A stretch of DNA of 64,000 nt, from contig NZ_WTUX01000011.1 of the NCBI RefSeq assembly GCF_009882975.1, positions 623,073 to 687,072 of the forward strand, read 5' to 3'. Of the stretch, positions 57,475 through 64,000 are shown one piece after another. The DNA comes from Maritimibacter harenae (GTDB taxonomy: Bacteria > Pseudomonadota > Alphaproteobacteria > Rhodobacterales > Rhodobacteraceae). A program made the translations under genes and the position numbers. The notes beneath the pieces were generated by a model. That model was not told the DNA's origin. It ran no database searches and saw only the letters and a program-made list of their open reading frames with translations. How positions within the stretch are numbered: position 1 is the first letter of the stretch; each line of letters begins with the position of its first letter.

Positions 57475-59030
57475 CGCCCCTTGAACATCGTGCCGAAGAT
57501 GCCGCGCACGATGCGCCGGCCGGTCGTTCCCTTCAGCTCCTTGATGACGACCTTGGCAACCTCTTCACCGAACCTGGAGCCGAGCGATCGCTCCTCGCCG
57601 CCCAGGCGCCGCGACCCGCCGCGCCCGCCGTCATACCGCCGGGCGTTGTTGAACTCCCGCGCGGCCGGCTCGGCTTTGTCATCGGGCGGAATCGCCCGGG
57701 CGGCCTCTTCGGCGGCCGCCGCGGCCCGCGCGGCCAGCATTTCCGCGGCGGAATGGCGGTCGAGCTCGGTGTCGTACTTGCCGTAGACCGGGCTGGACTC
57801 GATCACGGCCTGCCGGGTTTCCGTGTCGATCGCGCCCAGGTGCGAAGATGGCGGGCGGATGAGCGTGCGCTCCACGATCCCCGGTGCGCCCTTGGCCTCG
57901 AGGAACGACGTCACCGCCTCGCCCACACCGACATCGCGGATCGCCTCTTCGGTCGAGAAGCGGGGATTGGGGCGGTAGGTCTCGGCCGCCCGGCGCAGGT
58001 CGCGCTGGTCACGTGCCGTGAAAGCGCGCAGCGCGTGCTGGACCCGGTTGCCCAGCTGGCCCAGCACGTCGTCGGGGACATCGGCCGGGTTCTGCGTGAC
58101 GAAGTAGACACCCACCCCCTTCGACCGGATGAGGCGCGCGACCTGTTCCACCTTGTCGATCAAGGCCTTGGGCGCGTCGTCGAAAAGCAGGTGCGCCTCG
58201 TCGAAGAAGAAGACGAGCCGGGGTTTGTCCGGATCGCCCACTTCCGGCAGTTCCTCGAAGAGCTCGGAGAGGAGCCAGAGCAGGAAAGTCGCGTAGAGCT
58301 TGGGTGAAGCCATCAGCCGGTCGGCGGCGAGGATCGAGATCCGCCCCTGCCCGTCCGGCTCGGTGCGCATGATGTCGGAAAGCTCCAGCGCGGGCTCGCC
58401 GAAAAGCCGCTCGCCCCCCTGGTTCTCGAGCACCAGAAGCGCGCGCTGGATCGCCCCGACCGAGGACGCGGCCACGTTCCCGTAGCGCAGCGACAACTCG
58501 TCGGCGTTCTGCCCGACCCAGACCAGGAGCGCCTGGAGATCCTCGAGATCCAGAAGCGGCATCCCCTGCTCGTCCGCCACCCGGAAGGCGATGTTGAGCA
58601 CGCCTTCCTGCACGTCCGTGAGGTCGAGCAGCCGCGACAGGAGCAGCGGACCCATCTCGCTCACGGTGGTGCGGATCGGGTGCCCCTGTTCGCCGTAGAT
58701 ATCCCAGAAGGTGACCGGGAACGCCTCGTAGACGTAATCGTCGAAGTCTATGGTGGCGGCGCGCTTCTCGAATGCGCCGTGCAGCTTGTGCTCACGCGTC
58801 ATGGATTTGGCGAGCCCGGAGAGGTCGCCCTTCACGTCCGACACGAAGACCGGAACGCCGGCTTTCGAGAAGCCTTCCGACAGGATCTGAAGCGTCACGG
58901 TCTTGCCGGTGCCGGTGGCCCCGGCCACCAGCCCGTGGCGGTTGGCGTATTTCAGGAGCAAGCCCTGCTTGGTGCCATGGCCTTCGCCGCCGCCCCCGAC
59001 AAAGACCGCGCCCTGCAACTCATCCGTCAT
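57471..59030 (-). CDS. DUF853/HerA-like ATPase
   Basis: A 519-residue ATPase of the FtsK/HerA superfamily, annotated as DUF853. The P-loop is [12 protein letters not shown], the Walker B is [13 protein letters not shown] and a further [13 protein letters not shown] block is typical. The C terminus is Ala- and Gly-rich and basic. A nucleic acid translocase role is suggested by the fold; the substrate is unknown. It has no NurA partner gene here. It is divergent from the region with two candidate small RNAs. Confidence 0.92.
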   Translation of the reverse strand: MTDELQGAVFVGGGGEGHGTKQGLLLKYANRHGLVAGATGTGKTVTLQILSEGFSKAGVPVFVSDVKGDLSGLAKSMTREHKLHGAFEKRAATIDFDDYVYEAFPVTFWDIYGEQGHPIRTTVSEMGPLLLSRLLDLTDVQEGVLNIAFRVADEQGMPLLDLEDLQALLVWVGQNADELSLRYGNVAASSVGAIQRALLVLENQGGERLFGEPALELSDIMRTEPDGQGRISILAADRLMASPKLYATFLLWLLSELFEELPEVGDPDKPRLVFFFDEAHLLFDDAPKALIDKVEQVARLIRSKGVGVYFVTQNPADVPDDVLGQLGNRVQHALRAFTARDQRDLRRAAETYRPNPRFSTEEAIRDVGVGEAVTSFLEAKGAPGIVERTLIRPPSSHLGAIDTETRQAVIESSPVYGKYDTELDRHSAAEMLAARAAAAAEEAARAIPPDDKAEPAAREFNNARRYDGGRGGSRRLGGEERSLGSRFGEEVAKVVIKELKGTTGRRIVRGIFGTMFKGR

Positions 59031-59084
59031 GCCCGTATCGCCTCCCGTTCACGCCCCGTCCGCTGCCGACAATACAATGTTAAC

Positions 59085-59185
59085 CCTTCCCTGCCAGAGT
59101 GAAGCATGCTCCGGCACATGTCCTTGTTCAGCCGGAGCATTCCCTCCCTGTCAGACTGCCGCGCCCCTCGGGGCGCGGTTTTTTT
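59085..59185 (+). ncRNA. Candidate small RNA 1
   Basis: No gene on the plus strand ends near the strong terminator at 59159-59178, so something else should be transcribed. TACAAT (59073-59078) could be a -10 box, with no good -35. The supposed transcript of about 100 bases has a perfect 10-bp stem (ATGCTCCGGC 59106-59115, GCCGGAGCAT 59131-59140) with a 15-base loop, then a single-stranded CU-rich TCCCTCCCTG, then the terminator. CU-rich single-stranded parts can pair with ribosome-binding sites. Transcription is inferred. Confidence 0.5.
59159..59185 (+). terminator. Strong intrinsic terminator without a coding gene before it
   Basis: CCGCGCCCC (59159-59167) and GGGGCGCGG (59170-59178) form a 9-bp stem with a loop of two bases, followed by seven Ts. 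It faces plus strand, where the nearest gene upstream (57474) converges the other way. Confidence 0.88.
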
Positions 59186-59327
59186 CGGTCCGCAACTGGC
59201 AAGTTGACCGAACGTCCGGACCTTCAAAAACAGGGATTTGCGCCCCCGATCACGTTTTGACGGGACCGCCATCACGGATCTTGAACTGGCTGTTGACGGG
59301 TCACTTCTTTCATCGTAGCGTCCGTTC

Positions 59328-59398
59328 CATAAGTCGGCCAGTCCGACAGGGAGATACAAAAAATGGAAAGGGGTCTGCGTCTTGCAGGCCCTTTTTCT
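59328..59398 (+). ncRNA. Candidate small RNA 2
   Basis: TTGACG (59293-59298) and TAGCGT (59316-59321), 17 bases apart, form a weak promoter. The expected transcript of about 70 bases holds a small stem (GTCGG and CCGAC around 59333-59347), an AGGGAG sequence and a terminator at 59367-59398. It lies in the region between the first candidate and ialB and has no open frame of support. Confidence 0.4.
59367..59398 (+). terminator. Intrinsic terminator upstream of the IalB gene
   Basis: AAAGGGGTCTGC (59367-59378) pairs with GCAGGCCCTTTTT (from 59384), with two G-T pairs, loop GTCTT and a T-run. It faces the plus strand and stops transcription about 130 bases before ialB. Confidence 0.7.
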
Positions 59399-59530
59399 AT
59401 GGCGCACGCGGCGGCGCGGACCGCAAGTGATTGGCCAATTCCCGCCGCAGGTGAAATGGGGGCTGACCTCGTCCCGTGTGCGTGCTAGTCCATCCGACGA
59501 ATAAATTCGCAAGGAAACAGGGAAATTATC

Positions 59531-60181
59531 ATGGCAAAGTTCCTGACACCCCTCGGCCTCGCCGCGCTGATCGCACTGGGTGGTGCGGCCTACGCGCAGG
59601 ACACGACCGAGGATGCGGCACCGGCCGAAGAGGGCCAGACGGCCGTCCCCGAGCTGGACATGGGCGAACCGGCGACGCCGGAAGGCCAGCCGCGGGTCGA
59701 AACCTACGTCGACGAGGTCTTCGGGGACTGGCAGCGCGAATGCCTGCGCATCCCGGGCGACGAGAACCCGCCGCCGTGCCAGATCACGCAATTCCTGCGG
59801 GAAGAGCCCGACGCCCAGCCCGTGGGCAAGGTGTCGATCGGCAAGCTGCCGGAAGGCGCCGAGGCGTCTGCGGGCTCGATGATCATCGTCCCGCTCGGCG
59901 TGCTCCTGACCCAGCAGATGACCATCGGCGTCGACAGCGCCGCGCCGCGCCGCTACCCGTTCCGCTACTGTGATCCGAACGGCTGCGTCGCGCAGATCGG
60001 CTACACCTCGGCCGAGGTCGAGGCGTTCAAGGCCGGCAGCCAGGCGACGCTGACCGTGGTGCCCGTCGCGGCTCCGGACCAACAGGTCGAGCTGCCGCTG
60101 TCGCTGAACGGCTTCACCGACGCCTGGAACTCGCTCGAGGTGCCGGAACTGCCCGAGGATGCGGCACCCGCCGCCCAGTAA
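59531..60181 (+). CDS. Invasion-associated locus B (IalB) family protein
   Basis: A 216-residue exported protein. The signal peptide ends AAYAQ at about residue 22; a Glu/Ala/Pro-rich segment follows and then the IalB domain (about 55-200; FGDWQRECLRIPGDENPPPCQITQ and RYPFRYCDPNGCVAQIGY), in which pairs of cysteines probably form disulfides. The family is widespread in non-pathogenic alphaproteobacteria; the name comes from Bartonella. AGGGA lies about 10 bases before the ATG at 59531. A terminator follows. Confidence 0.93.
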   Translation: MAKFLTPLGLAALIALGGAAYAQDTTEDAAPAEEGQTAVPELDMGEPATPEGQPRVETYVDEVFGDWQRECLRIPGDENPPPCQITQFLREEPDAQPVGKVSIGKLPEGAEASAGSMIIVPLGVLLTQQMTIGVDSAAPRRYPFRYCDPNGCVAQIGYTSAEVEAFKAGSQATLTVVPVAAPDQQVELPLSLNGFTDAWNSLEVPELPEDAAPAAQ

Positions 60182-60200
60182 GCCGGGCACGGAAAGAACA

Positions 60201-60237
60201 AGCCGCCGCGCTCCACCCGGGGCGCGGCGGTTTTCGT
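60201..60237 (+). terminator. Intrinsic terminator of the IalB gene
   Basis: CCGCCGCGC (60203-60211) and GCGCGGCGG (60222-60230) form a 9-bp stem, followed by TTTTCG. Confidence 0.85.
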
Positions 60238-60238
60238 T

Positions 60239-61447
60239 TCAGGGGGCCGTGAGCGCCAGCACCGCGTTCATGCCGCCGAACGCGAAGGCATTCGACAGCG
60301 TCGCCGTGACCCGTGCCGGGCGCGCCGCGTTGGTGACGATGTCGAGGTCGCAATCGGGATCGGGCGCCCGCCACCCTGCCGTGGGGGCGATCACGCCCTC
60401 CTCCAGCGCCATGAGACAGGCGATCAGCTCCACCGCGCTCGCCGCCCCGATCAGGTGCCCATGCATCGACTTGGTCGAGGAAATGGCCACGTCCCCCGCA
60501 GCAGGCCCGAAGGCCGCCCGGATCGCGGCGCATTCCGTCCGGTCGTTGGCCGCCGTCCCGGTGCCGTGCGCGTTGACGTATCCCACGTCGCCCGCCGACA
60601 GCCCCGCATCCGACAGGGCCCCGGTCATCGCCGCGGCCGCCCCCTGCGCGTCCGGCATGACGATGTCGGCTGCGTCCGAAGACATGGCATAGCCCGCCAC
60701 CCGCGCGAGGATCGGCGCCCCGCGGGCGCGCGCGTGCTCTTCCGCCTCGAAGACGAAGATCGCCGCCCCCTCGCCCTGCACCATCCCGTCGCGCGTGGCG
60801 CAGAACGGGCGGCAGCCGGTGGGGGACATGACGCGCAGCCCCTCCCAGGCCTTGAGTCCGCCGAAGGTCAGCATCGCCTCCGCGCCGCCGGTCAGCATCA
60901 CGTCGGCCATCCCGGCACGGATCATCGACAGCGCCTGCCCCATCGCGTGGTTCGATGACGCGCAGGCGGAGGACACCGTGAAGGATGGTCCGCGCAGCCC
61001 GTAGGCCATCGTCAGTTGTGCGGCTGGCGCGTTGCCCATGAGGCGCGGGACGGTGAAGGGGTGCACGCGCGACTTGCCATCCTCGTAGACCGCGCGGAAG
61101 CCGTCGTCCTGCGTCGTCATCCCGCCGCCGGAATTGCCCAGCACGGCACCGGCACGTGGCGCGAGCGCGTCATCCACCGTCAGCCCGGCCTGCGCCATCG
61201 CCTCTTGGGCGGCGGCAAGCGCGAAAAGGGAAAAGCGATCGCAGATCGAAAGGGTCTGCCGATCGAAGCGCGCGTCCGGGTCGAACCCCGTCACCTGCGC
61301 ACCGATCTTCTGGCTGAGCCGGTCCACGTCGCGGATGTCGAGCGGGCCGATGGCCGAGCGCCCGGCCCGCATCGCCGCTTTCGTATCCGCCACGCTGTGG
61401 CCAAGCGGATTGATCGTCCCGGCCCCGGTTATCACCACCTGTCGCAT
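60239..61447 (-). CDS. Beta-ketoacyl-ACP synthase family protein (NodE/FabF-like)
   Basis: A second KAS of 402 residues with an intact triad: Cys162 in VSSACASSNHAMG, His in VNAHGTGTAAND and His in STKSMHGHLIGAAS; it ends SNAFAFGGMNAVL. It is well apart from the housekeeping fabF in sequence, and in NodE-type enzymes such changes set the length or unsaturation of a special acyl chain. A dedicated carrier gene (61457) starts just before it and ends 9 bases from its start, so the two form an operon. It probably makes an acyl group for a lipid or natural product; the product is unknown. Confidence 0.92.
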   Translation of the reverse strand: MRQVVITGAGTINPLGHSVADTKAAMRAGRSAIGPLDIRDVDRLSQKIGAQVTGFDPDARFDRQTLSICDRFSLFALAAAQEAMAQAGLTVDDALAPRAGAVLGNSGGGMTTQDDGFRAVYEDGKSRVHPFTVPRLMGNAPAAQLTMAYGLRGPSFTVSSACASSNHAMGQALSMIRAGMADVMLTGGAEAMLTFGGLKAWEGLRVMSPTGCRPFCATRDGMVQGEGAAIFVFEAEEHARARGAPILARVAGYAMSSDAADIVMPDAQGAAAAMTGALSDAGLSAGDVGYVNAHGTGTAANDRTECAAIRAAFGPAAGDVAISSTKSMHGHLIGAASAVELIACLMALEEGVIAPTAGWRAPDPDCDLDIVTNAARPARVTATLSNAFAFGGMNAVLALTAP

Positions 61448-61456
61448 GTCGTGCCG

Positions 61457-61732
61457 TCAGGCGGCCTTCTGAGAGAGCAGCGTGCGCACCGCTTCGACGA
61501 CGCTTCCGACCGTGGAGAGATCGACGGGCGCGGCCCCGGGGTCATTGGCGTTGAAAGGCACGGACACGTCGAAGGTTTCCTCGATGGCGAAGATCCCCTC
61601 GACCATGCACAGGCTGTCGACCCCCAGGGCTTCCATAGTATCGCCAGACCCGATCGTGGCCGGGTCGCGCTGCGTCAGGGAGGCGAAGATTTCGACCACC
61701 TGCCGCTCGATTTCGTCGCTCGCCGTCGTCAT
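61457..61732 (-). CDS. Acyl carrier protein (NodF-like)
   Basis: A 91-residue carrier. Phosphopantetheine should attach at Ser40 in ALGVDSLCMVEGIF. The end VGSVVEAVRTLLSQK resembles NodF (IGDVVEAVRGLL). It is clearly distinct from the AcpP at 46287. AAGGAGG lies 7 bases before the ATG at 61732; an earlier ATG at 61768 is less likely. It shares an operon with the synthase downstream. Together they resemble the NodFE pair. Confidence 0.9.
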   Translation of the reverse strand: MTTASDEIERQVVEIFASLTQRDPATIGSGDTMEALGVDSLCMVEGIFAIEETFDVSVPFNANDPGAAPVDLSTVGSVVEAVRTLLSQKAA

Positions 61733-61854
61733 TGCGCCCCTCCTTGCCGGACCGGTCCCCACTCGCATCGGATTGAATCATACTGATGACACGTGGTCAC
61801 GCAAAAACCGGCGCGGACGAAGGCCCGCGCCGGTGAACTTGAACATGGTCTGGA

Positions 61855-63471
61855 TCAGCTTTCGAACGACCGCAGATCGACCCCGGCATTCTGCAGGGCC
61901 GCCCAGATCTTGCCGTCACGCCCGTACATGTCGTTGCGATAGTTCATCTCGCCCCGCGTGTCGGTGAACGCGGTCCGGTAGACGAGATGCACGGGCACCG
62001 GCGTCTCGAGATCCACCTGGGTCTCCTGCCCGGTGTTCAGCACGCTGTGGAAGAACGACTCGGGGTTCTCCTCCTGCGGGGCCAGCATGGTGTAGGCGAA
62101 CTCGAACGGCTCCTGCAGGCGCACGCAGCCGTGGCTGAACGTCCGGGTCTCACGGTTGAACAGGCTCTTGGCCGGCGTGTCGTGCAGGTAGATGTTGTAG
62201 CGGTTCGGGAACATGAACTTCACGAGCCCCAGCGCGTTGCCGTTGCCCGGCGGCTGCTTGAGGTTGAACGGGAAGTTGCGGCCCGAATAACGGGTGAAGT
62301 CCACCGCGCCGCGCGGCACGACGCGCCCCGATCCGTCGATCAGCTGCAGGTGGCCCGCCGCGGCCGGGTTGGCCTTCATCTGCGGCAGATATTCCGCCGC
62401 CATGATCGACCGCGGCACGTACCACGACGGGTTGATGACCATGTGCTCCATCCGGTCGGAGAACTCGGGCGTGCGGTGCGTGGACAGGTTCTGACCGATG
62501 ACCGAACGCGTCTCGAACGTCACCTTCCCCTCGTCGACCACGCGGGCCGAGAAGGTGGTGAGGTTGACCCAGATGTGCCGCTCGCCGCGGTCGAAGTTCA
62601 TCCAGCGCTCACGTTCCATCGCGACGATGACCGACTTCAGACGGTCCTCGACCGATGCGTTGATGGCGCGGATCGTGTCGTTGCCCGCGACGCCATCGGT
62701 GGTCAGGCCGTGGGTGGACTGGAAATTCTGCACGGCGCGCTGAATCTCGCCATCGTAGATACGGGTCGCGGAGCGGTCCATGTAACCCATCGCCACGAGC
62801 CGGTTGCGCAACTGGATGACGCCCGGCCCCTTGTTGCCCGGGCGCAGCGACCCGGCCTGGATGACCGGACCCCAGCCGCCCTTGGCGCGCACCCGCTCAA
62901 GCCGCAGCTTTTCGCGCATGAGACGGGTATACTCGGGCGAAGTCGGCGGCAGCGTGCGCAGGAACGGCGCCGGCTCGGCCTTCGAGAAGTCCTGGAGCAG
63001 CTCCGTCCGGTCGCGCAGCGGCACCTCGCGCTTGATGCCTTCCGCGATATCGGACGGGGTGAGAACCCCGCTCTGGATGTTGCGGGCGTAAGTCAGGAAG
63101 AGCCTTGAGAGCGCCACTTCGACCCGGCCCATGTCGCGCGGGCTGTCGATCGACCGCATGTCGTCCATCAGCGCCGTCGTGTCGAAGGCACTGCGGGGCA
63201 GCCCGTGGTCGTCGGCGTGCTGGATAGCCTGGAACAGCGCCTCGATACGCGCACGGTGCGCCTCCGACCCGCCGGTCCAGATCGGCTGATAGCCGTTCTG
63301 CGAATAGAACGCGCCGATATCGGCGTCGCTGGCGGCCGCTTCGGCGATCGCCTGCGCAAAGGTGGGTATCTCGATCTGGGCTTCGGCAGGCGTCACCCCG
63401 ACCGTGGTGACGGCAGGCGCGGCAAGCGCAACGGAAAGCAGCAGCGGACGCAGCAGGCGCGGCAATGTCAT
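61855..63471 (-). CDS. L,D-transpeptidase (YcbB/LdtD-like)
   Basis: A 538-residue periplasmic cross-linking enzyme that makes 3-3 links in peptidoglycan. A signal peptide (about 1-31) is followed by a YcbB-type scaffold domain (FYSQNGYQPIW), a peptidoglycan-binding region (PGVIQLRNRLVAMGYMD, AVQNFQSTHGLTTDGVAG) and the YkuD domain, with the catalytic Cys449 in FSHGCVRLQEP. The ATG at 63471 gives a clean signal peptide; 63498 and 63513 are other in-frame starts, the latter without a good ribosome-binding site. It is divergent from a DUF882 gene. Confidence 0.92.
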   Translation of the reverse strand: MTLPRLLRPLLLSVALAAPAVTTVGVTPAEAQIEIPTFAQAIAEAAASDADIGAFYSQNGYQPIWTGGSEAHRARIEALFQAIQHADDHGLPRSAFDTTALMDDMRSIDSPRDMGRVEVALSRLFLTYARNIQSGVLTPSDIAEGIKREVPLRDRTELLQDFSKAEPAPFLRTLPPTSPEYTRLMREKLRLERVRAKGGWGPVIQAGSLRPGNKGPGVIQLRNRLVAMGYMDRSATRIYDGEIQRAVQNFQSTHGLTTDGVAGNDTIRAINASVEDRLKSVIVAMERERWMNFDRGERHIWVNLTTFSARVVDEGKVTFETRSVIGQNLSTHRTPEFSDRMEHMVINPSWYVPRSIMAAEYLPQMKANPAAAGHLQLIDGSGRVVPRGAVDFTRYSGRNFPFNLKQPPGNGNALGLVKFMFPNRYNIYLHDTPAKSLFNRETRTFSHGCVRLQEPFEFAYTMLAPQEENPESFFHSVLNTGQETQVDLETPVPVHLVYRTAFTDTRGEMNYRNDMYGRDGKIWAALQNAGVDLRSFES

Positions 63472-63798
63472 CGTTTTAAGGTCCCTCAAGTCAAACATCG
63501 GTTTCTTCCCCATAATCAAAGTGTGCCACAGGCCCCCGGGCGAAGAAATCACAAACGCGACAGCCGCAGGGTTGTGCCCTGCGCCATCCGGGGGTGCGAC
63601 ATCCAGACCACGCATTAAGACTGTGTTTGCTCTTTTCAGCGATATTTTGCCCAAACCCCTTGATTCGTTCCCGTAGGCAACAAAGCGGGGTTGGCCCACG
63701 AATCGAGTTGTGCAATATTCCGGCCATCGCCTGGGGACGAATGGCGAAATCGCCCGCTGAACCGAGCGGGCATAGGCAAGAACTGGGACTGTGGACCA
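63472..63798. other. Intergenic region between L,D-transpeptidase and DUF882 genes
   Basis: About 327 bases hold the divergent promoters of both genes, neither of which I can place firmly. A 7-bp hairpin (GCCCGCT 63752-63758, AGCGGGC 63765-63771) lies in the 5' leader of the DUF882 gene, 28 bases before its start. No other gene is supported here. Confidence 0.5.
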
Positions 63799-64000
63799 AT
63801 GACGATGTCGAACTCCAATGGCATGAGCCGTCGTGCTCTGCTGGGTGTTTTCGCGGCGACGGCCGTTTCCGCTGCACCAACGTTTTCCAACGCAGCTGGG
63901 TTCCTTCGCGGTGCGGGCGACGTGCGGCGGTTGGCGATGTATGCGGGACGGACAGGCGAAAGCATCAACACGATCTACTGGATCGAGGGTGAATACATTC
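63799..64000 (+). CDS. DUF882 (YcbK/MepK-like) protein, 5' part only
   Basis: The first 67 residues of an exported protein; the rest lies beyond the right edge. The start MTMSNSNGMSRRALLGVFAA carries a twin-arginine signal (SRRALLG), followed by a cleavage zone near SNAAG. The mature start, RRLAMYAGRTGESINTIYWIEGEYI, fits the DUF882/YcbK family, whose E. coli member MepK cleaves 3-3 cross-links. It is divergent from the L,D-transpeptidase that makes these links, a common pairing. Confidence 0.8.
   Translation, partial: MTMSNSNGMSRRALLGVFAATAVSAAPTFSNAAGFLRGAGDVRRLAMYAGRTGESINTIYWIEGEYI

Noticed and set aside
59364-59487. Small frame starting ATG after AGGGAG, MERGLRLAGPF and on
   Set aside because: It is embedded in the terminator hairpin and its composition is not convincing; the AGGGAG is more likely part of the RNA structure.

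Overview
The window is about 64 kb of GC-rich DNA with dense, short-spaced genes. It belongs to an alphaproteobacterium, most probably a member of the Rhodobacterales (Roseobacter/Rhodobacter group). Supporting signs are a ctrA gene next to a DUF1153/SciP gene, the prfA-prmC-DUF4167 block, the order mnmA / fabZ-skp-bamA-rseP-dxr-cdsA-uppS-frr-pyrH, and IalB, DUF1499 and DUF853 family genes. There are no rRNA or tRNA genes, no insertion sequences, no phage genes and no CRISPR array. This is ordinary core chromosome with a few accessory genes. All family names come from reading the translated sequence; no database search was run.

Layout. 1-2.8 kb: the 5' two thirds of ligA, then ctrA and sciP, all on the minus strand, with a near-consensus CtrA site in front of ctrA. 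2.9-14.7 kb: mnmA, then a long minus-strand envelope and isoprenoid block (fabZ, skp, bamA, a 43-residue membrane protein, rseP, dxr, cdsA, uppS, frr, pyrH), with miaA divergent from pyrH. 14.9-24.4 kb: an AraC regulator, a CPBP protease, a lytic transglycosylase, ssb, an M50 protease with CBS domains, aroB-aroK, a small membrane protein plus a large exported protein and xerD, a COQ10-like protein and hpt. 24.4-30.3 kb: a LysR regulator divergent from two c-type cytochromes, a pilin-like membrane peptide, a PaaI-like thioesterase with lipA, a peroxiredoxin and DUF4167. 30.5-42.9 kb: prmC-prfA, DUF1499, GNAT, a gamma-butyrobetaine-dioxygenase-like enzyme, a cysteine-cluster protein, speB, mazG, an iron-binding protein behind an iron-box-like palindrome, a DMT permease, a flavin monooxygenase, eno and a DUF985 cupin. 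43-50.7 kb: a PRC-barrel protein, the type II fatty acid block (mltG-fabF-acpP-fabG-fabD, read from the right), a conserved membrane protein and rpsF-rpsR-rplI. 50.7-64 kb: a persulfide-dioxygenase-like hydrolase, a cytochrome P450, a second lytic transglycosylase, a phosphoesterase-like protein, a CorC/HlyC-type CBS protein, an MBL-like protein, an M23 lipoprotein, a DUF853 ATPase, a 500-base region with two intrinsic terminators and no gene (candidate small RNAs), IalB, a NodE/NodF-like synthase-carrier pair, an L,D-transpeptidase and the start of a DUF882 gene.

The common theme is growth, envelope and division: outer-membrane assembly (BamA, Skp, RseP), phospholipid and undecaprenyl precursors (CdsA, UppS, Dxr), fatty acid synthesis (FabZ/D/G/F, AcpP) and peptidoglycan turnover (MltG, two SLT-fold enzymes, M23, L,D-transpeptidase, DUF882), beside cell-cycle control (CtrA, SciP), DNA replication (LigA, SSB) and chromosome dimer resolution (XerD). 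The lpxA-lpxI-lpxB genes, expected after fabZ by my knowledge of related genomes, are not there.

The most interesting unexplained signals are the structured intergenic region at 59.07-59.40 kb, the iron-box-like palindrome overlapping a promoter at 37.54 kb, a seven-copy perfect octamer repeat at 53.60 kb, a pair of DnaA-box-like sequences in an inverted repeat at 14.76 kb, and a long leader hairpin before rpsF. I did not find a clear new multi-gene defence or metabolic system; the best novelty candidates are RNA or regulatory elements and small membrane proteins.
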